Source: DATCTV01 sp964400685 (GTDB lineage Bacteria; Desulfobacterota; Desulfomonilia; UBA1062). From it: 8,021 bases of DNA. Below, in pieces: positions 1-7,052 of this stretch. The position numbers and the translations under genes are program-made. Location of the stretch: the NCBI GenBank assembly GCA_964400685.1, contig CAYNVT010000163.1, positions 1-8,021 of the forward strand, read 5' to 3'. Within the stretch, counting starts at the first letter, position 1, and the number at the start of each line of letters is the position of its first letter. The notes under the pieces were generated by a model. It made no database searches, had not been told where the DNA came from, and worked only from the letters and a program-made list of their open reading frames with translations.

Positions 1-1
1 T

Positions 2-850
2 GTGGATGCTATTTCAGTAATGATTAAAAGACTGGATAAGCCGACACCGCAGGTGCTTATCGCTTCAAGGATAGTGCAGGCAGACGATGATTTTACAAAA
101 GCCCTTGGAGTTGCATGGGGCGGCCAGTACAGGTCACAGTCAGGTAAATCATTCTTCGGTCTTTCGGGGATAAACACGGGCAGTGCAACAAGCCTTTTTG
201 ATTCGACAACGGTTCCCGGCGGAAATCCCAACTGGTCATCCGCTACCCTTCCTGCTTCTTCAATGCTGGTTAATTTCCCTCAGAGTCAGGCGGCAGGGCT
301 TGGAATCACCTTGGGCAGACTGGCAGGAAGCATGTTTGATCTCGATCTCAGACTGGATATCGGCGAGACGACAGGAGACGCCAAGGTCATTGCAAGGCCC
401 AAAGTTGTTACACTTGACAACAAAAAGGCCACTATCAAACAGGGCGAAAAATATCCTTATGTTGTTCGAAACCAGGAAGGACAGCTTTCAACAGAATTGA
501 AAGATATAGAGCTCGTGCTTGAGGTAACTCCGAGGATTGCATTTGACGGCAGTATAAATATGGAAGTTTCAGTAAAGAGAAACTCAATCGGAGCAACAAA
601 GAATTCCCTGGGTGACCCGAGTATTGCGTCAAGAGAGGTCCAGACCGAAGTAATCGTAAGAGATGGAGAAACGGCTGTCATCGGCGGTATAATTGAAGAA
701 GAGATACGCAAAGATATACAGAAAGTGCCGTTCCTGGGTGATATTCCTGTCGTAGGATGGCTCTTCAAAGCCAAGAAGAATTCAAAAATCAAAAAGGAAT
801 TGCTTATATTCATAAGCCCTCATGTTTTGCAGGATATCGCTACAAATTAA
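2..850 (+). CDS. pilQ: Type IV pilus secretin PilQ-like, C-terminal part (5' end outside window)
   Basis: This is the C-terminal 282 residues of an outer-membrane secretin, the ring-shaped channel through which a type IV pilus leaves the cell. The frame is open to the window edge, and the GTG at its first codon is almost certainly an internal valine. The visible part starts at the end of an N-type ring domain, with PTPQVLIASRIVQADDDF (residues 14-31) followed by LGVAWGG, a wording typical of PilQ rather than of GspD. A Gly/Ser/Asn-rich stretch (about residues 40-85) comes next. The secretin core then shows ARPKVVTLDNKKATIKQGEK, with PYVV shortly after, and near the end PFLGDIPVVGWLFK and LLIFISPHVL, the usual closing beta-strands of secretins. 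The gene ends just before a terminator hairpin, so it is probably the last gene of an upstream pilus operon. A type II or III secretion secretin is a less likely alternative. Confidence 0.88.
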   Translation: MDAISVMIKRLDKPTPQVLIASRIVQADDDFTKALGVAWGGQYRSQSGKSFFGLSGINTGSATSLFDSTTVPGGNPNWSSATLPASSMLVNFPQSQAAGLGITLGRLAGSMFDLDLRLDIGETTGDAKVIARPKVVTLDNKKATIKQGEKYPYVVRNQEGQLSTELKDIELVLEVTPRIAFDGSINMEVSVKRNSIGATKNSLGDPSIASREVQTEVIVRDGETAVIGGIIEEEIRKDIQKVPFLGDIPVVGWLFKAKKNSKIKKELLIFISPHVLQDIATN

Positions 851-868
851 CCTTCATAAGATTCTCTT

Positions 869-917
869 AAAAAAAGAAACCCCGGTGGAATAATAACCGG
901 GGATTTTGCTTTTATTG
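869..917 (+). terminator. Rho-independent terminator after pilQ, possibly bidirectional
   Basis: A perfect 7-bp GC-rich stem, CCCCGGT (880-886) with ACCGGGG (896-902), encloses a 9-nt loop and is followed on the + strand by ATTTTGCTTTTATT. The left flank is A-rich (869-879), so the same hairpin read on the minus strand is followed by a T-rich run. It lies 29 nt after the pilQ stop codon and separates pilQ from the operon that starts at 1012. Confidence 0.85.
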
Positions 918-949
918 TGCTTCTTTTTTGCTGGTAAATATAATCCACA

Positions 950-979
950 TTGACAGTTGTGGTGTATAATTAATATAAG
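950..979 (+). promoter_or_regulatory. Putative sigma-70-type promoter for the ftsH-lysC operon
   Basis: A consensus -35 box TTGACA (950-955) is followed after 18 nt by TATAAG (974-979), which would start transcription about 25 nt before the first gene's AUG. A perfect TATAAT at 965-970 lies only 9 nt from this TTGACA and cannot pair with it. Another TATAAT at 939-944 has a weak TTGTGC (915-920) 18 nt upstream and is a second possible promoter. The position between a terminator and a long co-directional gene run supports a promoter here, but the exact boxes are inferred. Confidence 0.5.
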
Positions 980-994
980 TTACAGGGACAACTG
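954..994. repeat. 7-bp inverted repeat spanning the promoter region
   Basis: CAGTTGT (954-960) and ACAACTG (988-994) are perfect reverse complements separated by 27 nt. One arm touches the end of the -35 box and the other lies just before the ribosome binding site of the first gene. This could be a spaced operator, a weak RNA hairpin if transcription starts further upstream, or chance in an A/T-rich region. Confidence 0.35.
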
Positions 995-1000
995 AGGAGG
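994..1000 (+). promoter_or_regulatory. Strong Shine-Dalgarno GAGGAGG with two possible start codons
   Basis: GAGGAGG is a near-complete anti-16S match. It lies 4 nt before an ATG at 1005, which opens only a 4-codon frame ending in TAA at 1017-1019, and 11 nt before the ATG at 1012, which opens the 237-residue gene. The spacing to 1012 is a little long, but it is the only start that gives a real protein. Confidence 0.65.
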
Positions 1001-1011
1001 ATAGATGGTAT

Positions 1012-1725
1012 ATGGCTAATATAGATCGTAAAGAGCTTGTAAAAACGCAGGATTCATTTATTACCGGCACCGGCGCTGTTGTGCAGTGGGTAAAAAACAA
1101 TCCATTCAGATTTGTCTCCGCCATACTTATTATAGTTTTTATTGCCGGAGGAATTTCCGGCTTTCTCTACTGGAAAACATCCCGTGAGGATAAAGCGCTC
1201 AGTGCTCTTGTAAATGCCGGGAGTGACCCGAAACAAATAGGTGAGATTGCGTCAAAATACACTGATACAAGGGCGGGAAAAATATCGAAGCTGAAGCTTG
1301 CCGGACTGGCCTATGATAGATTGGATTTTAAAGAAGCCATAAAAAATGCAGATGATTTCGTTGATAGTTGGGCTACGGAGGATGTGCTTTTCTATCAGGC
1401 TATGATGGTACGTGCCATGTCGTATATAGAATTAAAGGATACACCCAAGGCAATGGAGGCGCTGGATAAATGCGAAAAAGGCGCATCCGGTGTAATCAAA
1501 GATCAGGCTGTTTTCTTAAAAGCTATAGAATTGAATGCATCGGGGAAAAAGGGCGAGGCAATCGAACTGCTGAAGACAATAGCGTCAGAGCAGCCCAAGG
1601 CAGTTGGAGAGAAACAAGCTGAAAAGAAATCACCGGATAATGATTCGTCTCATTACAGGGAGTTGGCAAAAGCAATAATAACGGATATTAATTTTTCCGG
1701 GGGAGCCAGCCTCAATGCAAAATAA
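1012..1725 (+). CDS. YfgM-like membrane-anchored tetratricopeptide-repeat protein
   Basis: The 237-residue protein has a short charged N-terminus, one hydrophobic membrane segment (about residues 34-54) preceded by KNNPFRF and followed by WKTSREDKAL, and then an alpha-helical region resembling degenerate TPR units, such as AGLAYDRLDFKEAIKNADDF, AMSYIELKDTPKAMEALDKC and ELNASGKKGEAIELL. This is the layout of the YfgM/TPR_21-type family: an N-in anchor with a TPR domain outside the cytoplasmic membrane. In E. coli, YfgM is an accessory of the SecYEG translocon that links it to periplasmic chaperones. The C-terminal tail (about residues 200-237) is Lys/Glu/Ser-rich and probably flexible. It is the first gene of the operon, and its stop overlaps the ftsH start by 11 nt, suggesting coupled translation. 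The family assignment rests on architecture and the pattern around the membrane segment, so the exact role is uncertain. Confidence 0.72.
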   Translation: MANIDRKELVKTQDSFITGTGAVVQWVKNNPFRFVSAILIIVFIAGGISGFLYWKTSREDKALSALVNAGSDPKQIGEIASKYTDTRAGKISKLKLAGLAYDRLDFKEAIKNADDFVDSWATEDVLFYQAMMVRAMSYIELKDTPKAMEALDKCEKGASGVIKDQAVFLKAIELNASGKKGEAIELLKTIASEQPKAVGEKQAEKKSPDNDSSHYRELAKAIITDINFSGGASLNAK

Positions 1726-3523
1726 ATCAGGAGCCAGCGGTTTTCTGAAAACAGCCGCTTTATGGATTGTAATAATTCTTATAATGGTGATGCTCTATCA
1801 AATGTTTAACCAGACAAAGACAAAAACCACAAAATACGCCTACAGTGATTTTATCCATATCCTCGACAGCGGGAAAGTAAAAGAGGTCAAGATACAGGGC
1901 CAGAACATTGAAGGCAAGCTCACAGACAATGCCACTTTTGAAACTTTCATACCGGACGACCCTAAGCTTGTTGACAGGCTTCTGACAAAGAATGTCAAGG
2001 TTTCCGTTGAGAACAAATCCTCAGACCCGTGGTATATGTCTGTACTTATTTCGTGGATACCCATGCTGCTATTGATAGGGATCTGGATTCTTTTCATGAG
2101 GCAGATGCAGACGGGAGGAAACAAGGCAATGAGCTTTGGAAGAAGCAAAGCGCGGCTCATGACTCAGGATAAAATAAAAGTAACATTTGCCGATGTCGCA
2201 GGCATTGATGAAGCTAAAGAAGAACTAAATGAAATAATCGATTTCCTCAAAGACCCGAAACAATTTACCACCCTGGGAGGCAGGATTCCTAAAGGCGTAT
2301 TGCTTTTAGGTCCTCCGGGAACAGGCAAGACACTTCTTGCTAAAGCCGTTGCAGGCGAAGCCGGCAGGCCTTTTTTCAGCATGTCAGGCTCCGATTTTGT
2401 TGAAATGTTCGTTGGTGTTGGTGCCTCAAGGGTGAGAGACCTTTTTGCCCAGGGCAAACAGCATGCGCCCTGCATTATATTCATTGACGAAATTGACGCA
2501 GTCGGCAGGCACAGGGGCGCAGGTCTCGGTGGCGGGCATGACGAAAGAGAACAGACTCTTAACCAGCTCCTTGTTGAGATGGACGGGTTCGAGTCTAACG
2601 AAGGCGTCATTCTTATGGCTGCAACGAACAGGCCTGATGTACTTGATCCAGCTTTGTTAAGACCCGGAAGATTTGACAGACAGGTCATTGTTGCAAGGCC
2701 TGATGTTAAAGGAAGGGAAGGTATTCTTTCTGTGCATTCAAAAAAAGTCCCCTTGTCGGACAATGTAGATATAAAGATTCTTGCAAAGTCCACTCCCGGT
2801 TTTTCGGGCGCTGATCTTGCCAACCTTGTGAATGAGGCCGCCCTTTTGGCTGCGAGACAGAAGAAATCAAAGGTGGAAATGTCAGACCTGGAAAAGGCTA
2901 AAGACAAGGTGCTGATGGGTGTCGAAAGAAAAAGCTTGGTTATATCGGATGAAGAGAAAAGAACCACTGCATACCATGAGGCGGGCCATGCGCTTGTCGC
3001 CAGAATGCTTCCCGATGCCGATCCGGTTTATAAAGTGAGTATAATACCAAGGGGAAGGGCTCTGGGAGTCACTCAGCAATTGCCGATCGATGACAGACAT
3101 ACATATAAAAAGGAATATCTGCACGATACCATCGCAGTATTTATGGGCGGCCGTGTTGCCGAGGAGATTGCACTTAACAGCATGACAACAGGTGCAGGCA
3201 ATGATATCGAACGTGCCACCGAGATGGCCAGGCATATGGTTACCGAATGGGGTATGAGTTCGCTTGGACCGCTGAGTCTAGGAAGCGTCGAGCAGGAAAT
3301 GTTCCTCGGGCGCGAAATTTCCAAGAAAGTCGATTACAGCGAGTTGACAGCCCAGAAGATCGATGCTGAGGTTAAAAACATTGTCATGGAAGGCTATACC
3401 AGAGCCAGAAATATAGTGGAGCAAAACAGGGATAAACTTGAAAATCTTGCCCAGAGGCTGCTTGAAAAGGAGGTTGTTGATAGTGTCGAACTCGACAGCA
3501 TCCTCGGAAAGGCGGCAGCCTAA
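1715..3523 (+). CDS. ftsH: ATP-dependent zinc metalloprotease FtsH
   Basis: FtsH is a hexameric inner-membrane AAA+ protease that pulls out and degrades damaged membrane proteins and some regulators. The 602-residue protein has a first membrane helix (about residues 12-30), a small periplasmic FtsH_ext domain (about 40-100) and a second helix (about 108-127). The AAA domain carries Walker A GPPGTGKT (199-206), pore loop FVG (232-234), Walker B IIFIDEID (254-261) and the second region of homology ATNRP...RPGRFD with Arg fingers R316 and R319. The M41 peptidase domain carries the zinc site HEAGH (421-425), and the Asp of GAGND (D497) is the likely third ligand. All catalytic residues are present. 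It is about 40 residues shorter than E. coli FtsH, with a short C-terminal tail. The ATG at 1715 is preceded by GGGGGAG (1699-1705) at good spacing, inside the end of the upstream gene. Confidence 0.98.
   Translation: MQNKSGASGFLKTAALWIVIILIMVMLYQMFNQTKTKTTKYAYSDFIHILDSGKVKEVKIQGQNIEGKLTDNATFETFIPDDPKLVDRLLTKNVKVSVENKSSDPWYMSVLISWIPMLLLIGIWILFMRQMQTGGNKAMSFGRSKARLMTQDKIKVTFADVAGIDEAKEELNEIIDFLKDPKQFTTLGGRIPKGVLLLGPPGTGKTLLAKAVAGEAGRPFFSMSGSDFVEMFVGVGASRVRDLFAQGKQHAPCIIFIDEIDAVGRHRGAGLGGGHDEREQTLNQLLVEMDGFESNEGVILMAATNRPDVLDPALLRPGRFDRQVIVARPDVKGREGILSVHSKKVPLSDNVDIKILAKSTPGFSGADLANLVNEAALLAARQKKSKVEMSDLEKAKDKVLMGVERKSLVISDEEKRTTAYHEAGHALVARMLPDADPVYKVSIIPRGRALGVTQQLPIDDRHTYKKEYLHDTIAVFMGGRVAEEIALNSMTTGAGNDIERATEMARHMVTEWGMSSLGPLSLGSVEQEMFLGREISKKVDYSELTAQKIDAEVKNIVMEGYTRARNIVEQNRDKLENLAQRLLEKEVVDSVELDSILGKAAA
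3467..3485 (+). promoter_or_regulatory. Ribosome binding site within ftsH that sets the folP start
   Basis: AAGGAGG (3467-3473) lies within the 3' coding end of ftsH, 9 nt before a GTG at 3483-3485 in the folP frame. No ATG or other usual start codon with a comparable site occurs nearby in that frame, so this site decides the start of folP. It gives a 41-nt overlap with ftsH. Confidence 0.75.
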
Positions 3524-4700
3524 GGCAAGGCTGCTTTCTTTTCCTGATTATAAAGACCTCATATATTGCGGAATTGATCCGGCAGCGCTTCCCTATCTTG
3601 AACCCAAGCTGCACCACAAGGTTATTCTCCTCAGGGACGTCAGGCTTTTTGCAGCAAACATAATCAAACAATCCATGCTTTCCACAGGCGGAGATGCAGC
3701 TGTCCACCGTTCAGTCATATCAGGTAAGACTGAGTATTCCGACTGCATTATCATGGGGGATCTCAGGCACTATAAGAATCTTATCGATAAGCTCAAGGAC
3801 CAGCCGAATATGACTGATATTGCCTCTATTATCAGTCAGCAGCTAAATTTGAAAGAAAGGAATTTGAAGCTCAATCTCTGCTCAAGAAAACTTGAATGGG
3901 AAACACGCCCTCTGGTAATGGGAATAGTAAATGTTACACCAGATTCCTTCTCGGACGGCGGTATGTATGACAAACCCGAAGCTGCCATTGACCACGCTCT
4001 TGACTTGATCAGTCAGGGTGCGGATATTATAGACGTCGGTGGTGAGTCCACAAGACCCGGTGCAGCTCCGATAGATGAAAAGACGGAAATAAAAAGGGTA
4101 ATGCCGGTTATAAAAGGGATTGCCTTGAAAACAGATGCGCCGATAAGCATTGATACGAGAAATGCCTCAGTTGCCGAAGCTGCAATAGATACAGGCGCTT
4201 CTATCATAAATGATGTAAGTTCGATGATGCATGATAAGGAAATGATAACCGTAGCAAAAAAAACAGGGGCAGGCATTGTCCTGATGCATATGAGAGGCTC
4301 TCCCCCTGATATGCAGAACAACACTTCTTATGCGGATATTGTTTCGGAGATATATGATTACATTGAAAAAAGGGTCAACGTCTGCCTTGAGGCAGGCATT
4401 GATCCCTTAAGCATAGTTGTTGATCCGGGTGTTGGTTTCGGGAAGAGCCTTGAGGGAAACCTCATACTGATAAAACACATCAGGGAGTTTTCATCACTCG
4501 GACTGCCAGTAATGCTGGGACATTCAAGGAAATCGTTTATAGGCAAGGTGCTTGATTTAGAGGTCCGGGAGAGGGAAGAGGGCACTGATGCCGTGACATC
4601 CTGGGCTGCAATACAAAATGTCGATATCGTACGGGTCCATGATGTGGGCAGGGCAAAAAGAACGATCAGGATGATCGATTCAATTCTGAGAAGCGAATGA
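3483..4700 (+). CDS. folP: Dihydropteroate synthase, long form with N-terminal extension
   Basis: This enzyme joins p-aminobenzoate to 6-hydroxymethyl-7,8-dihydropterin diphosphate in folate synthesis. Counting from the GTG start, the protein has 405 residues, against about 270-285 for a typical DHPS. The catalytic TIM barrel starts near residue 140 and has every signature: MGIVNVTPDSFSDGG (146-160), DVGGESTRPGA (184-194), IDTR (223-226), ND (243-244), DPGVGFGK (314-321), LGHSRKSF (345-352) and RVHDV (384-388). The first ~135 residues are an extra region containing ANIIKQSMLSTGGDAAVHR (58-76) and IIMGDLRHY (89-97). From memory, a similar extension occurs in DHPS of Geobacter-like bacteria, and its function is unknown to me. 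A longer frame is open upstream to a TTG at 3438, but that start lacks the strong ribosome site seen before 3483. The gene overlaps ftsH by 41 nt and acpS by 4 nt (ATGA). Confidence 0.94.
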   Translation: MSNSTASSERRQPKARLLSFPDYKDLIYCGIDPAALPYLEPKLHHKVILLRDVRLFAANIIKQSMLSTGGDAAVHRSVISGKTEYSDCIIMGDLRHYKNLIDKLKDQPNMTDIASIISQQLNLKERNLKLNLCSRKLEWETRPLVMGIVNVTPDSFSDGGMYDKPEAAIDHALDLISQGADIIDVGGESTRPGAAPIDEKTEIKRVMPVIKGIALKTDAPISIDTRNASVAEAAIDTGASIINDVSSMMHDKEMITVAKKTGAGIVLMHMRGSPPDMQNNTSYADIVSEIYDYIEKRVNVCLEAGIDPLSIVVDPGVGFGKSLEGNLILIKHIREFSSLGLPVMLGHSRKSFIGKVLDLEVREREEGTDAVTSWAAIQNVDIVRVHDVGRAKRTIRMIDSILRSE

Positions 4701-5068
4701 TATCAGGCATCGGTATAGACATTGTCGAAATAGACAGAATAAGAAGCCTTATAAAGAGGTATGGCGACAGGTTTGTTGAGAGGGTTTTTGCCCCGTGTGA
4801 GGTATCATATTGCCTGAATAAAAAAGATCCTGCTCGGAGTTTTGCCGCAAGGTTTGCCGTCAAGGAGGCCTTCGTCAAGGCCCTGGGAACCGGAATGGTC
4901 AGGGGTATGAAATTCAGCGACGTCTCGCTCGAAAGTTATGAAAGGCCTGAAATAAAACTAAGTGGCATAGCCAACTCAATCGCAGAATCAAAAGGAATAG
5001 CATCGATGCATGCAAGCATTTCTCATGAAAAAGATTATGCGATAGCAATAGTAATCCTGGAGGTGTGA
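4697..5068 (+). CDS. acpS: Holo-[acyl-carrier-protein] synthase AcpS
   Basis: AcpS transfers the 4'-phosphopantetheine arm of coenzyme A to a serine of apo-ACP, which activates it for fatty acid synthesis. The 123-residue length is normal for the family. The signature GIGIDIVEIDRI near the N-terminus contains the metal-binding D8. The second motif, FAARFAVKEAFVKALGTG, contains the metal-binding E57 and K61. The C-terminal strand ASISHEKDYAIAIVILE (106-122) matches the conserved SISH region. The ATG shares ATGA with the folP stop codon and has only a weak ribosome site (GAGAAG), so translation probably depends on ribosomes finishing folP. The gene ends 1 nt before the nnr start codon. Confidence 0.96.
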   Translation: MISGIGIDIVEIDRIRSLIKRYGDRFVERVFAPCEVSYCLNKKDPARSFAARFAVKEAFVKALGTGMVRGMKFSDVSLESYERPEIKLSGIANSIAESKGIASMHASISHEKDYAIAIVILEV

Positions 5069-5069
5069 T

Positions 5070-6602
5070 ATGAAATGTCTCTTTGCATCACAGATGAGAA
5101 ATGCGGATGCCGCAGCGATCGAAATGGGGATTCCTGCCATAGTCCTTATGGAAAATGCAGGAAGGTCTGTTTTTGAAGAAATTGCCAAAAGATGGACTCG
5201 AAATGATGTTGACAGGGTAATAATCATAGCCGGAAAGGGCAACAACGGCGGCGACGGATTCGTAGCGGCAAGGCACCTCTGGAATGCAGGCTATGACGTC
5301 AGCGTCTACCTTATCGGCAGGACATCCGAGGTAAAGGACCATGCAAGGGTAAACCTCGATATCATTATCGCAATGGGATTGCCTATAAGGGTTGTACTCG
5401 ATGGCACTGACCTGGAAGTTTTAAGGGCAGAGCTTAGCTGTAAAAAACCCTATCTTTGCATGGATGCCGTTTTCGGAACAGGGCTTTCAAAAGAGATTAA
5501 AGGCATTAACCGTTCTGTCATTGAATGCATAAACGACAGCAGCATGCCTGTTGTCGCCGTTGACATACCGTCCGGTCTGGATGCTGATTCCGGACTTCCT
5601 CTTGGCCTTGCCGTCAGGGCAACATTGACTGTAACGTTTGGTTATCCCAAGGTAGGTCTGGTTCTGGCAAACGGTGTGCCGTATACCGGAGAACTCATTG
5701 TCAAGGATATCTCGATCCCGAGGATTGTGGAGGACGACTCGTGGAAGGTCAGGCTGATGAAACCGGATATCCTTGAGAATATTCCCATAAGAGGTCCGGA
5801 AGCACACAAGGGAGATTTCGGCAGGGTCGCTGTTTATGCAGGGTCACCGGGGTTCACAGGGGCGGCCTGCCTTGCGGGCGAGGCTGCCTTGAGGACAGGG
5901 GCGGGTCTTGTTACATTATGTGTCCCGGCAGGGCTTAATCCGGTTATGGAAATAAAACTGACCGAGGTGATGACGAGACCTTTAGGCGTAGCTACTGATT
6001 TTCTTTTTTCGCCATCAATGATTGTTGAGGCAATTGAGAGCCTTAAAAAATCTGATGCCGTGATTATCGGTCCGGGCATAGGCACTTCTAAAGAGGTTCA
6101 TGAATTTGTTCATGAGCTTATCTGCAACTGTGATAAACCGATGATAATTGATGCAGACGCACTTTCAATTATGGCGGCAAGACATGTGGAGCTCAAAATT
6201 CCCGGTGTGCTAACGCCTCATCCCGGGGAGATGTCCAGACTGATAGGATGGGATGCCCAATCGATCAACCGTGACCGTATAAGGGCTGCTATGGAGTGCG
6301 CATTGAAATTCAGAGCCGTTGTTGTCATGAAGGGGTTCAGGTCGGTCATTGTGTCCCCGGATGGTGATATTGCGATAAACCCGACGGGATCAAACAGCAT
6401 GGCATCGGGCGGGATGGGAGATGTGCTGTCAGGAATCATCGGCGCTTTACTTGCGCAGGGGCTCTCGGGATTTAATGCCGCCTGTCTTGGCGTATATATT
6501 CACGGTCTTGCCTCCGATATGGTCTCCGAGACAATGGCCAGAGGCCAGGTTGCATCGGATCTGCTTCTTAAGATTCCCCAAATCCTGAAAGCTGCAAGAT
6601 GA
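5070..6602 (+). CDS. nnr: Bifunctional NAD(P)H-hydrate epimerase / ADP-dependent dehydratase
   Basis: Nnr repairs NADH and NADPH damaged by hydration. The N-terminal YjeF epimerase domain interconverts the R and S hydrates, and the C-terminal ribokinase-fold domain dehydrates the S form, using ADP in most bacteria. The 510-residue length fits the two-domain bacterial enzyme. The N domain (about 1-215) shows MRNADAAAIEMGIP, ENAGR, GKGNNGGDGFVAARH (55-69), DAVFGTGL (132-139) and VDIPSGLDADSG (164-175). The C domain (about 235-505) shows HKGDFGRVAVYAGSPGFTGA (246-265), IIGPGIG, MIIDADAL, TPHPGE (382-387) and GSNSMASGGMGDVLSG (440-455), where D451 is the likely catalytic base. GGAGG (5059-5063) lies 6 nt before the ATG, within the end of acpS. 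The stop overlaps the tsaE start (ATGA). Both halves look intact. Confidence 0.96.
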   Translation: MKCLFASQMRNADAAAIEMGIPAIVLMENAGRSVFEEIAKRWTRNDVDRVIIIAGKGNNGGDGFVAARHLWNAGYDVSVYLIGRTSEVKDHARVNLDIIIAMGLPIRVVLDGTDLEVLRAELSCKKPYLCMDAVFGTGLSKEIKGINRSVIECINDSSMPVVAVDIPSGLDADSGLPLGLAVRATLTVTFGYPKVGLVLANGVPYTGELIVKDISIPRIVEDDSWKVRLMKPDILENIPIRGPEAHKGDFGRVAVYAGSPGFTGAACLAGEAALRTGAGLVTLCVPAGLNPVMEIKLTEVMTRPLGVATDFLFSPSMIVEAIESLKKSDAVIIGPGIGTSKEVHEFVHELICNCDKPMIIDADALSIMAARHVELKIPGVLTPHPGEMSRLIGWDAQSINRDRIRAAMECALKFRAVVVMKGFRSVIVSPDGDIAINPTGSNSMASGGMGDVLSGIIGALLAQGLSGFNAACLGVYIHGLASDMVSETMARGQVASDLLLKIPQILKAAR

Positions 6603-7045
6603 GAAAGGAAATAATAACCGCCAGTCCCCGGGAGACTTTTAATATCGGGGAAAAAGTGGCTGAATTTTTAAAAGGCGGCGAGATGATCCTTCTGACCGGA
6701 GATCTGGGTGCAGGCAAGACTATATTTGCCAAAGGTGTTGCAACGGGCCTCGGGATAGACCCCTCGACACCTGTTGTGAGTCCTACATTCACGCTGGTTA
6801 ATATTTATAAGGCAAGGATTGATATTGTGCATGCTGATTTATACAGATTGGAGCCGGAAGGAATTTTAGATCTCGGGATTGAAGAGTACATGGACAATTC
6901 TCATGTCATCATGGTAGAATGGGCCGATATTTCGGAGGGGTATTTCAAAGGAAACCTTCTCAGGGTAAAAATTGAATATCTTGAGGAAAACAGAAGAAAG
7001 ATAATCCTCAGCGGGGACATCATCAAAGAGGAGAACTGGAGGTAA
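6599..7045 (+). CDS. tsaE: tRNA threonylcarbamoyladenosine biosynthesis ATPase TsaE
   Basis: TsaE is the small P-loop ATPase that works with TsaB and TsaD to add the threonylcarbamoyl group to A37 of ANN-decoding tRNAs. The 148-residue length is typical. Walker A is GDLGAGKT (34-41), followed by SPTFTLVNIY (61-70), HADLYRL (78-84) with the conserved D80, and VEWAD (106-110), all signatures of the family (old name YjeE). The start ATG at 6599 shares ATGA with the nnr stop; there is no strong ribosome site immediately before it, so coupled translation from nnr is likely. Pairing of nnr with tsaE is common in bacteria. TsaB and TsaD are not in this window. Confidence 0.95.
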   Translation: MRKEIITASPRETFNIGEKVAEFLKGGEMILLTGDLGAGKTIFAKGVATGLGIDPSTPVVSPTFTLVNIYKARIDIVHADLYRLEPEGILDLGIEEYMDNSHVIMVEWADISEGYFKGNLLRVKIEYLEENRRKIILSGDIIKEENWR

Positions 7046-7052
7046 GATACAT

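Noticed and set aside
950..970. TTGACA (950-955) with the perfect TATAAT at 965-970 as a promoter pair.
   Set aside because: The spacing is only 9 nt, far from the 16-18 nt needed, so these boxes cannot work together.
851..1011. Possible small RNA or riboswitch in the only intergenic gap.
   Set aside because: The terminator hairpin and the promoter account for most of the gap, and the leader expected after the promoter is about 25 nt, too short for a riboswitch.
2164..2967. Long open frame on the minus strand opposite ftsH (267 codons).
   Set aside because: It lies fully inside the conserved AAA domain of ftsH, its protein is Ser/Pro/Leu-rich as expected of an antisense shadow, and it has no recognisable motif.
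3438..3482. TTG at 3438 as the folP start, giving 420 residues.
   Set aside because: The extra residues would come wholly from ftsH coding sequence in another frame, and the clear AAGGAGG lies downstream of this TTG and points to the GTG at 3483.
6098..6116. TTCATGA repeated in tandem in nnr.
   Set aside because: It encodes a local helix repeat (VHEFVHE) in the C-terminal domain, and there are only two copies.
6625..6651. Stem TCCCCG/CGGGGA with a 15-nt loop in early tsaE, as a possible terminator or attenuator.
   Set aside because: It is followed by an A run rather than T, has a long loop and lies in coding sequence between coupled genes.
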